From: Morella rubra
Taxonomy: Eukaryota > Streptophyta > Magnoliopsida > Fagales > Myricaceae
Assembly (NCBI GenBank): GCA_003952965.2
Contig: CM025853.1
Coordinates: 2,448,271-2,512,270 of the forward strand
Length of the DNA stretch: 64,000 bases
Reading direction: 5' to 3'
The position numbers and the translations under genes are program-made. A model generated the notes under the pieces. That model searched no databases and had not been told where the DNA came from. It worked only from the letters and a program-made list of their open reading frames with translations. Below, one piece after another: positions 11,766 through 22,374 of the stretch. The number at the start of each line of letters is the position of its first letter. The stretch's first letter is position 1.

Positions 11766-13153
11766 ATTAATAGAAGAAAAGGTACAGCTTTGATATTCTC
11801 AGTAGAATCTTTGGTCAGATATACGTTTTTCCAATATTGGGCTATATAGATATATATATATTAACTTCATATATAATCACGCCAGTACATTCATTTTTAA
11901 GTTAAGTTTCTCATGGGTTGGATGTTGACGTATAAAGTGAGCTAGGCTTATTATGCAGCATAGGGATGGGTTTCGGAAAAACATATAGTATTCAGAATCT
12001 GCATCTTGTTCAAATTCCTGATTAAAATATAACTAGAGTTGTGAATTTCCTATTTAAATTTTTCGAGATAGGAAAAATGTTGATATGCTTTCCTTTTTCA
12101 ACCTTAATTATATGTAGGATGAATGGAGCAGCGTAGTGAGCTTATATTAAAAAAAAAAAAAAAAAAAAAGAGAAAGAAAGAAGACTTGTTTTGTAAGTTT
12201 ATTTTGTATAAATTATGGCCATGCGCCCCATATAGTACTCGATCGGGCTTGCTTCATAAAAAATCATGCAAAGATAAAGCCAAAAGAAACGAACCTCAAA
12301 CTACAATATGTGGTACATTAATACACTATTAACCTAGTAACACATTTTCTTAATTAAATTTCATCTCATGTTAATTAAGATCTGACCTTTCATTTTGCAA
12401 TTAAAACTCAAATCATCTTATAATTTTATATAGATCAGAAAATCCCCCAACTGAATTCTAGGAAGATCCTTGCTCTTATTAATTTGTACATGATCTTGAA
12501 AGATTGATCGATCATCAGGTCATGATCGATAGAAGTCGTGAAACAAATGAAAAACACATACGTCTATTGATGTTCTCTGTAGTACGAGAGAGAAAAATAA
12601 TGATCTTCTTATCTAGATATGTATATAGTATATACCCTAAAAAAGACCGACTAAAAGGACTTCATGCATGCATGTAAACTTCTCATTAGATCAGAGAAGT
12701 CAATGGAGGATTAATTAGAAAGAGCATTCCACGTTTATCTTCAAATTCAAGGGGAAGTTAATTATAGAATAGAAATGCATGCATATATCCTTTTCAAAAT
12801 AATGGTCCCCTCCATTATAACCTCATACAAGCATGCGTTCAATATAGATCTTTGTCTTATATGTTGTCGTTTTGACTAATGATCAAATTAGCTACTTTAA
12901 TTGGGTTTGGTCGATGGGGTTGATCTTGAATTTATATATTTTTCCTATTGATCAGATCAGCTGGAAACTGGCCAATACCAAATCCAATAACACACCAAAA
13001 CCAAAAAATAAAAATTAAACAATTGAGATTTATATTAGATTTCTTTGCAAGGACAAATATATATAATATCCTTAGCTCCCATTATATATTGGAAATGACT
13101 AATTCCACGTTTTATGTGAATCGATTGCCTAAGTCCTTCAAATTCATCATGGT

Positions 13154-13179
13154 CCCCCCCCCCCCCCCCCAAAAAAAAA
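13154..13179 (+). repeat. Homopolymer junction C17-A9
   Basis: Seventeen C followed by nine A inside cyclase intron 2, flanked by catcatgg and cccatgat, which are partly complementary. Length is likely polymorphic or affected by sequencing error. Confidence 0.8.
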
Positions 13180-14189
13180 CCCATGATCTCCAACTGAAAT
13201 GGATCAATTTAAGGTCTTAATCATATTCAGGTAATTATATATAATAAATATGTGCACTATGGTCTACATTATTATCCCTAAGAAAAATTAAATGTGTGTA
13301 ATAATAGAGTTTTAGGGAAAGCAACTTCACATTTAAATGTGGGATTTGCTCCCACATTATGCTAGGCTGGTCGATGCATTCTGATCATAATTCCACTATA
13401 TGGACCTTTTGCATGCCTTTGCAGCATTTAAATAATTTCTTTCTTCTCCTTATTTGTTTTATACTCTTTGGCCTTTCATTGATTTTGTAGTGTTTGATAA
13501 TGTAACTATTTTCAAATCCATTTTTGGTCCCCATCATGAAGAAGAACCACTCAAAGGCTTAAACATCTTATAATGATCGATCTGGAAATCATTATCATAA
13601 CAATACATACAGATCATGTCGTATTTCGAATGTTTTCAGAAAAAAAAGGATTAAATAAAATATAAAACGAGAGATAATTAAAACATTGTAATTAAGAGGC
13701 AGCTTCCATAATAGACCCAACTAATACATATAATATCTTTGCCAAATATACGTAGTCCCACCTAATATCTCTAATATCGCATGATATACGTGACGGCCTT
13801 ATTAAATTTGAGAACATTAAATTATAAAGACTAACCCGCCCACTGACTTGCATGAACTAGCTAGTACTGTTCTTCTTCTAGTATTGATCTCCTTCTTTGA
13901 AGTATTTGAATAGTTGTTTCAAATTTTCTGAGTACTTAATTAGTCAAGCAGTAGTGGCCACTAGCATACATGTTAACTTGTGTTGAAAAGATTGCCATAA
14001 AAAGGTCAACGTGATTGATCATGATTTTTGAGCCATTAATTCAACTTTAACATGTTCCTGTTTGAGAGGATAAATATATATATTTGCGGCGAAAGACAAG
14101 GATGGTTGGTAAATCCCCCCTGCATGCAGTACCAAATCATGATATCTCCAAAATCCAATGCTTAGGGTCAAAGATTTTGAACGGAATTA

Positions 14190-15350
14190 TTTAAGACTCA
14201 ATATGACAACAACTGAACTTATAGGGGGGTGAATAGGCTCTGCAACTTAAACTTTAATTCTATTCAAATTTAACAATGCATTTTCTACACAAACTACACA
14301 AACTAGATCAGTAAGTTCAATACACACACGTTTTACAGCAATGCAAATAATCCAACAGACAGTAAATCAATTAATTTCGAATCTATATTCAAGATTCTTT
14401 AAAATCAAGAACACCTAAAATTCAGCTTGTAGTTCACGATTATTAACACTTTAATCAAGAACAATATTTAACAGATCAATCACCACACAAAGACACAAAT
14501 CTTTTGGTTACAAAGAGAAAATCTCTTGGAAACAAATTCCAAGAGAAAAAACTCTCCGGGCCCGTAGGCCAGTAACGATTTCACTAGCTTTTCAAACTCG
14601 AAATACAAGGTGATCCATAGACTCAAGAATATCCAACATCCTAGTCTAACACACTTGTTTTCTTACCCGAACTACACCATTCAGATTTGCTCCAATGTAG
14701 GGATTGAAAATCTCTCATCCATTCAAAAAGCTAACTACCTTTATCTAGCTATTCATACTTGCCGTCCTCCATTGCGAACTCGCAACAACTGCAAACGCAC
14801 GAATTTGGCACTTGGATCTTCAAGATTTCAGCCACCTTCGAAAGTCTTGAATCTCTTTTGGGGAAATAACCAAGGTGATCAATCTATTGAACTAAGAATC
14901 CTAAAGAGAGGGGTTTTATCTTCAAGGCTCCATTCTCAGTTCATACACACGAAGGCTCAGAAAAGGGGCAGAAATATTCAAGAGAAAGTTTCACGTAGAA
15001 AGCACAGTATTTCTCGATTTTTCTAAGCTCTGTTTTCGTAATAGAATCAAGGGGGTTATAAGCTCTGGGTGACTCACGGTTTTTGGGTCTTTCATGACGT
15101 CATCCATTTAGTTATAAACAGACTAACCAATTTCTGTTACTGCAGTGTCTAAATCGCGCTTCTGTCTGACTTTCAGCTAAATTGACATTTCTGGGTAAAA
15201 ACTCATCTTTTTACTGCTATCTTCAATTCTTTATAGAAGCTTCGAAACACTTTAATATCTCAGAAATAATTAAATTACATGTGAAGTATAGCCAACTAAG
15301 ATAGTCCCTAACAGATTTCAAATCTAAGTTTGTTATATATATATATATGC
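14190..15350. repeat. Dispersed repeat with GGGGGGTGAATAGG hallmark in cyclase intron 2
   Basis: Contains taggggggtgaatagg at about 14222-14237, with downstream sequence rich in short A/T-rich words, then a ctctccgggcccgtaggcc segment and an open frame (14610-15026) without known domains. The same hallmark, gagggggtgaatagg, occurs at about 55709-55723 where it interrupts a copia element. I regard both as members of one repeat family. Boundaries are approximate and no terminal repeats were resolved. Confidence 0.45.
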
Positions 15351-15907
15351 AAGAGGCTCCTCGTGGCAATAAATTAAACCCAATCATATATGTGAAACAG
15401 GTGATCGGGTTATCTGTACGGGGGCTCAATACAATCTTGCCGCTTCCGCATCGACAAGAGATATGCCGTTATTTGTATTACCATCAGGTATATATTTGTC
15501 TCTTTTCCCGTATGGTCTTCTTGTGGCAGCATTCTTTAATTTCCCAATGGAATCTGTAATCAACACAATAAACCCAAAGGAGAAAGAAAAATGGAGGGGT
15601 CAAAACAGTAAGCAAAAAGGCACTTTAAAAATAGTTAATCAGTATATATATATAGCATGAAAGATTAGGTTAGATATTCTTGTTCTTCCATTGGGCAATA
15701 GAGATAGGATAATATATTGCACCTTAAAGCCAAGAACGTCTTCTTTCTTTTTCTTTTTTTAAAAAAGTAAAGCAGATTTGGCACCTTTCTTTGAAACAGA
15801 AGAAAAACTCAGGATAAAACAATAGAAAAAGAACTCTGACTTTGGCTTGATCATCAACCGACATTTAGCAGAAAAAGAGCTCAGCTCGATCTTTAACTTA
15901 TTTAAGC

Positions 15908-15956
15908 ATGTTAACCCTAAGATTGCTTGGAGAAGCCACGGACATGCAGAATAGAG
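15908..15956 (+). repeat. Partial duplicate of cyclase exon 4 sequence
   Basis: ccctaagattgcttggagaa and the next bases repeat exon 4 positions about 16058-16088 (coding LRLLGEA). They are followed by gacatgcagaatagag, which recurs 36 bp later at the true exon 4 acceptor (15977-15992). A small local rearrangement in the pseudogene. Confidence 0.7.
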
Positions 15957-17196
15957 TGAATTCACATAGCTCCATTGACATGCAGAATAGAGATGGAGAT
16001 TGGGGATTACACATTGAAGGGGCTAGCACAATGTTCTGTACAGCTCTCTGCTATGTAACCCTAAGATTGCTAGGAGAAGCCATGGATAGTGGGGATGGTG
16101 CTATGGAGGAAGCAAGAGAATGGATTCTTGATCGCGGTGGCGTCACCTTCATTCCATCGTGGGGAAAGATGTGGCTTTCAGTTAAGTATATACATTTACA
16201 TGGCCAAATTAATATAAAAACAAGAAGAAGATAAATTAAGACTATATAGGTTTCTCTCTCCTAATTATATAACGTATATACAGAAAACTAAACACTTGTA
16301 TTGTTATTGGTGTTGGAAGTATCGTGAGTATGTACTATGATTGTCCTTGTTCCTTAAATATTTCCTGTTTTTGTCTTTTTTTTTTTTTGAAATATTAACT
16401 TTGGATCTAATGGTGGTCCTCAATGTATCTATGCATATAGGATCTAATGGAGATCCTCAAATGTCTCTGTGAATGCATTGAAAAAATCTACATATATAAT
16501 TTCGATAACCTTGTCCTAATTGATGATATCATGAATTAAATTATCCTCACTATTGTTGGTATCAATATAAAAATATAAAATCAATACTAAGAGTTTAATA
16601 ATTCAAATGGAAATTTTTTGTACTTAAATGGGTTATAATAATTAATACGGAAATTTTTTTTGTAGGTACTTGGGGTATACGATTGGAGTGGCAACAATCC
16701 ACTTCCTCCAGAAATCTGGCTTTTGCCTTACTTTCTTCCCAAACACCCAGGTTCTTAATTGGTCTTTTTGTTCTTAATTAATTTACCTTCAAGTTTCTAA
16801 TTACAATTAGTAAGGGACAATTTATTTTCTAAATATTCCCATAATTTTAATTTAATGGGTTTTTTCTCTTATTCTAAACTATACATATGCGTATAAATAT
16901 TATATATATACATAGATAGATTATTGACAAAAAAAAAAGAAGAAAAAGATCAGGACCAAAAGGAAGAAAGTATTAAAAAAAGTTACTAGGAGAAGAAGAT
17001 AAATATGTCGTGGCAATGGATGCATGAAGGACGAATGTGGTGTCACTGTCGGATGGTATATCTGCCGATGTCGTATCTATATGGGAGAAGATACGTGGGT
17101 CCAATCGACCGCGTTAATCTGTCTCTAAGGAAAGAGCTCTATACCCTACCATATCATCTAATTGATTGGAACCAGGCCAGAAATCTGTGTGCTAAG

Positions 17197-18052
17197 GTAT
17201 TTATATCTCCTCTATCCCTTTCTTTCTGTCTCTTCCTCATAAGATCCATCCACTAAGAATCAACTGCATTCAAAGATTGTGTTTGTACTTTAATTAGATG
17301 ATCTTGCGTATAGTTTAGGTGCTGACTTTAAAAGTATTCATTCATTGTATTTGGGATAAGTAACCCTCCAATTTGCTGCCTAAATTTTCTAATTCGAAGA
17401 AAGATAGATACATCATGTGAATTTTATAATATTCAACTATACTGCTTGTATTAATTATCGGGTAGTTAGACCCTACCGATGTAGGGCCCATATGCTATGT
17501 GTATTAGATGAAGATATCCGTCATTGTATTTGTACCTTGAAAACAAAAAGTATATTTGTTTTACATAAAAATAAAAAAGAAAGAAAGAAATTCTAGATAT
17601 TACTTGTTCAAATATTATTAGTTTCTAAACTAAAGTTTCGTACTATATTTTCTCAAACTTCCTTGAAGACTATGAATAACTTTAATCGCCAAAGCTGAAC
17701 TATGCTTGAAAATATATCTCAAATTCAACCATATTAGAAAAATGAGAATTTTTTTAAGTAGTGATCATTCTATGAGGGATAAAATCGTAATTTTAGAGGT
17801 TAAATTAATGAAAATTTTTAACGGAAGATGTAAAGTATCTGAAATCAATAGTTAGTAGATATAACATGACAAAAATAATAGTTTATGATTCAAATCAATG
17901 GAAAGTGAAAAATATATTTCTTCAATTTTTTGTCAAGTGTAACATGCATAGTTTGATTGTTACATAGTTTGATTTGGAGAGAGAAAGAGAGAGATTCTTC
18001 CATTTATTATTCAACACGTAGGATTTTTGTTTATTTGAGTGGATGATTTCAA
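17197..18052. other. Sequence downstream of cyclase exon 6 up to the gap, no exon found
   Basis: The next cyclase exon would begin with a conserved E-D-L-Y-Y-P-H-P-like segment. I do not find it in this stretch. The sequence is AT-rich and non-coding. Confidence 0.5.
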
Positions 18053-19052
18053 NNNNNNNNNNNNNNNNNNNNNNNNNNNNNNNNNNNNNNNNNNNNNNNN
18101 NNNNNNNNNNNNNNNNNNNNNNNNNNNNNNNNNNNNNNNNNNNNNNNNNNNNNNNNNNNNNNNNNNNNNNNNNNNNNNNNNNNNNNNNNNNNNNNNNNNN
18201 NNNNNNNNNNNNNNNNNNNNNNNNNNNNNNNNNNNNNNNNNNNNNNNNNNNNNNNNNNNNNNNNNNNNNNNNNNNNNNNNNNNNNNNNNNNNNNNNNNNN
18301 NNNNNNNNNNNNNNNNNNNNNNNNNNNNNNNNNNNNNNNNNNNNNNNNNNNNNNNNNNNNNNNNNNNNNNNNNNNNNNNNNNNNNNNNNNNNNNNNNNNN
18401 NNNNNNNNNNNNNNNNNNNNNNNNNNNNNNNNNNNNNNNNNNNNNNNNNNNNNNNNNNNNNNNNNNNNNNNNNNNNNNNNNNNNNNNNNNNNNNNNNNNN
18501 NNNNNNNNNNNNNNNNNNNNNNNNNNNNNNNNNNNNNNNNNNNNNNNNNNNNNNNNNNNNNNNNNNNNNNNNNNNNNNNNNNNNNNNNNNNNNNNNNNNN
18601 NNNNNNNNNNNNNNNNNNNNNNNNNNNNNNNNNNNNNNNNNNNNNNNNNNNNNNNNNNNNNNNNNNNNNNNNNNNNNNNNNNNNNNNNNNNNNNNNNNNN
18701 NNNNNNNNNNNNNNNNNNNNNNNNNNNNNNNNNNNNNNNNNNNNNNNNNNNNNNNNNNNNNNNNNNNNNNNNNNNNNNNNNNNNNNNNNNNNNNNNNNNN
18801 NNNNNNNNNNNNNNNNNNNNNNNNNNNNNNNNNNNNNNNNNNNNNNNNNNNNNNNNNNNNNNNNNNNNNNNNNNNNNNNNNNNNNNNNNNNNNNNNNNNN
18901 NNNNNNNNNNNNNNNNNNNNNNNNNNNNNNNNNNNNNNNNNNNNNNNNNNNNNNNNNNNNNNNNNNNNNNNNNNNNNNNNNNNNNNNNNNNNNNNNNNNN
19001 NNNNNNNNNNNNNNNNNNNNNNNNNNNNNNNNNNNNNNNNNNNNNNNNNNNN
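18053..19052. other. Assembly gap, 1000 N
   Basis: Exactly 1000 undetermined bases, a conventional scaffold gap size rather than a measured length. Apparent open frames across it are artefacts of N translation. Confidence 1.
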
Positions 19053-19108
19053 TCCACTCACACACACTGGCATAATAACAATTCGCACAATAACTAAATC
19101 CTGCCCTT

Positions 19109-19432
19109 TTGCCCCTCTCACTCTCCTCTACTTCCTCTTCCCAACTCACTCCTTTTCAGACCCAGAAACCCGGAAACGGGTACGTCCCACTGGTGGCCCA
19201 AAAATACCCCCTCTCTTCTTCTTCTTTCTTCTTTGTCGTCGTCGTCTTCTTCTTCTTTGGCGTCTGTGATCTGTCCTTCTCTGGCCTATGCCAACACCCT
19301 CTACTTCAAATCGGCGTACAACGTGCAGGTGACTATGGACGACAACGAGCCCGAGGAGAGGTTGCTGAATTAGTTGAGTTCATGAGGGCCGATGTTATTG
19401 CAGAGTGTAAGCGCAGAAGGTTCTTCGAGAAG
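19109..19432 (+). pseudogene. Plastid 30S ribosomal protein S21 (bS21c) nuclear pseudogene
   Basis: Family role: a small-subunit protein of the chloroplast ribosome, nuclear-encoded with a transit peptide. A serine-rich transit-like segment from about 19109 (L-S-L-S-S-T-S-S-S-Q) leads, after a frame change in a TTC-rich stretch, into LYFKSAYNVQVTMDDNEPEE, the conserved bS21c core. The frame then hits a stop (after RLLN), and homology resumes in another frame as FMRADVIAECKRRRFFEK, the conserved basic region. The usual start ATG appears as TTG. The coding end may be a splice donor (aag|gtttt at 19433). No C-terminal lysine/arginine-rich exon was found downstream. Two frameshifts plus the missing start argue for a dead copy. 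Confidence 0.75.
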
Positions 19433-20141
19433 GTTTTGACGCATAAATCAATTTCTTTCTATCCAATTTTTTAATGGATATTTGTTTTCCGGTTTCCCAT
19501 GTTGCTTGTCAACTTTGAAAATTTTAATTTGAAGAATTTTTTAACTTTCTAAAATTACCATTGCTCTCAAGCAAATATATTAATGGATGAAAAATGTCCT
19601 GAACCTGAGGACATTACTTTGAAGTCAGTATTTAATAAGTACTTATGTTTGCAATGAAGATGTTTCCTTTATAAGATAGACAAACATTCGGCCCTGCCAT
19701 TTTCAAGCCATCTCTTCCAGGTAAACAAGGTTGTATACAATGGGCGGACTGTTGCGGAGGAAAAAAAGCCAGGTATAATTTGAGTCTCTCACGCGAGAAA
19801 AAAATTGTTACAATTACCTTTTTCTATTGACTCCGGCGCGATTCCGGCGAATAGAAGAGAGAGAGAGACAATGAAGAGAGGATGTAGTGAGAAAGAAGGG
19901 GAAGAAGAGAAAGAAGGGAAAAGGAGATTCGAGAGATTTGGAGCAGTCAAGCCGAGCCACAAGCCATCTTCAGCCTTTTTTTTTCATTAAATGAAGTGGA
20001 CATGTATTAACCGTTGATTGATTTTCTTTTAATCTTGACCGTCCCTTATGTAGCCTTTGGGATTCCCTCTGAATTCCCTCCTTTGGAGGGAATCCGTTCC
20101 CACCAAATTGGGCGGGGCCTCTATGGCACCTGGCGCTTCTT
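19433..20141. other. Intergenic between RPS21 relic and HKT gene
   Basis: Contains a purine-rich stretch (about 19855-19935, gaga/gaag repeats). No convincing exon was seen. The proximal part is likely the HKT promoter. Confidence 0.45.
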
Positions 20142-20147
20142 TATAAG
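20142..20147 (+). promoter_or_regulatory. Candidate TATA box of the HKT gene
   Basis: tataag lies 51 bp upstream of the ATG at 20198, in cttctttataagccctag. The spacing would give a short 5' UTR of about 25 nt. Inferred from position and motif only. Confidence 0.4.
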
Positions 20148-20197
20148 CCCTAGTACCCACTCTAACCGCAGCCAGGAAAACACTTCACCAAGTAAAG

Positions 20198-21797
20198 ATG
20201 GAGAAGTTTGCTTCTTTTGGTAGGAAATTAGAGCATTTCTGTAGAAAGTTTGTGTATATTGGTAAAAAATTAGCCTTTTTTTGTAAGTATTCATGCCGCA
20301 AGCTTTCTTGCTTCAACCAATTCTGCCAGCGTCTGATTTGGTTGCTTTTCCGCTTCGTGGTTGTCCATGTCAATCCTGTGTGGATCCAGCTGTGTTACTT
20401 CGTAGTTGTCTCTCTGGTCGGTTACTTGGCTTTGAAACTCTCAAAGGTAAGAACTAGCTCATTTGAGCCCCAGGACCTTGATGTGTTCTTCACGTCCGTC
20501 TCTGCCACCACAGTCTCAAGCATGTCAACAGTTGAGATGCAGGTTTTCTCCAACACCCAACTCATCATTATGACCATCTTAATGTTTGTTGGTGGCGAGA
20601 TTTTCCTTTCCATGCTTGGACTTCAATTAGCGAGGTTCAGGTTTCCCGAAAACCTACATCAAGGTACTGACAACAGAGACAGTGCTTGTAGGACTATTAA
20701 CGTCAACCACACTTCTACCATCTACTGCAGTTTCGAGAGTAAAATAGAGCTCGGTTTAGCTACTCGTCCACAGTTAGAACAGGAGAGCTTAGAAATCGAA
20801 AAGCTAGAAACCAATGTCGAGAATGGAGTTAAAAGCTCGGACAATGATGCTCTTAGGTATCATTCTATTAGATCTTTGTGTTACGTGGTGCTGGGTTATC
20901 TACTAATAATACATGTAGTTGGTTCTGGCATCGTTTATTTGTACATAAGCCTTGTTCCGAGTGCCAGTCAGGCTCTCAATAGCAGGGGCCTAAAGATACA
21001 GACATTTTCTGTATTCACGGTTGTTTCTTCTTTCACAAACTGCGGTTTCATCCCAACAAATGAGAACATGATGGTTTTCAAGAAGAATTCAGGTCTCCTA
21101 CTACTTCTCATGCCACAAATTCTTATGGGGAACACTTTGTATCCACCGTGCCTCCTACTCGTGATATGGGTTTTGAACAAAATCACTAAACGAGCGGAAT
21201 TCGATTTTATGCTGAGGAATTATAGAGATATGGGCTACAGGCATCTGCTCTCTGGTACTCACGCTGTCCTTCTGGCCGCGACTGTTTTTGGGTTCACGCT
21301 GATACAGTTTATACTATTTTGCTCTATGGAGTGGAATTCAGAAGCCATGGACGGCTTAAGTTTGTATCAGAAACTCGTTGGCTCCTTGTTTCAAACAGTA
21401 AACTCGAGGTATGCAGGCGAAAGTGTCTTTGATCTCTCCAGCATCTCTCCAGCAATTCTGGTACTGTTCGTCGTAGTGATGTGAGTCTCCTCCTATTCTC
21501 TGTCGCGCTTATTCTGATTTTACTTTAATTATTCTGCACTTTCAAGATATAATATATTTTGTTGCCACTGTAACTGCATGATTCGGTCAAGAAAGGTCCA
21601 GGATTACAATTTTTAAAAGGCATAATTAAGGTTGAGTAGGTGGACGCCGTTCAACATAGAAGTGCTAGCTAGGGGTTTACATTTTAGGAAACTCGGGGCG
21701 CTGAGGTCTTTTCCTTTCGGTTTTCACTGGGGTTTTGTTACGCTTTCCGCTGCCCGCGCAGAGAAATCCACTTCCCGCCTATATCAATCCACGCCAT

Positions 21798-21839
<42 letters not shown>

Positions 21840-22336
21840 ACGTATCAATCCTTGATAACTCCTAGCCTAGGGCATGTTACTGTGTAAAAATATTTAGAAT
21901 ACAAATGTATTCTATAAAATTTGCAAAAAAATTCAAAATCTCAAAAATTCATATACAAATACCAATAACTTTTACATAATTTACAATAGCTTTTCACACG
22001 AATTCTAATATATTTTTTAAAAAATTTACAACAAATAATCTCTTTTTATATCTTTTTACAAACTTCAATAAAAATTAAATATTTTTAAAATTTTGACCAA
22101 CCTTTATACAAAAACCTATAAAACTCTAATCTATATAAAGATAATTCATAATTCTATCAAAATTCTAAAAATCTTACAATTTTTTTCTTTCTAAAATGAA
22201 CATCCCCTAGGATTTACATTTTCTTTTTCTGGGTAGGTAGGAGACAAACACTTATTATTTAGGGGTTGAAGTTTGCAAACTAAAAATTTTATAAAAATTA
22301 GGAGACTGTCGGAAAAATTGAGTTGGATTAGAGTTT

Positions 22337-22374
<38 letters not shown>

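Larger units (their letters stand above)
10866..17196 (+). pseudogene. Oxidosqualene cyclase (triterpene synthase) pseudogene, exons 1-6 only
   Basis: Family enzymes cyclise 2,3-oxidosqualene to triterpenes at the ER. Six exon remnants follow the plant gene structure: exon 1 10866-10960 (starts MSKLKLSKGDG, ends SSDLLMRLQ), exon 2 about 11510-11684 ([18 protein letters not shown]), exon 3 15401-15487 (HRQEICRYLYYHQ), exon 4 15986-16180 ([18 protein letters not shown]), exon 5 16666-16750 ([17 protein letters not shown]), exon 6 17030-17196 ([18 protein letters not shown]). QW-type motifs QAEDGFW and, across exons 3/4, QNRDGDW are visible. Lesions: exon 1 lacks most of its middle and changes frame, exon 2 shifts frame near its start and loses its last residues at a poly-C/poly-G tract, and part of exon 4 is duplicated upstream (15908-15956). 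Exons encoding the DCTAE catalytic region are not seen before the gap at 18053. Exons 4-6 alone are clean and in phase, so decay may be fairly recent. It resembles beta-amyrin-type cyclases, but product specificity cannot be judged. Confidence 0.85.

Noticed and set aside
14610..15026. 138-codon frame in cyclase intron 2
   Set aside because: Lies in a non-coding repeat and matches no family I know.
17922..19269. Long open frames (350-408 codons) on both strands
   Set aside because: They consist almost entirely of undetermined residues across the 1000-N gap.
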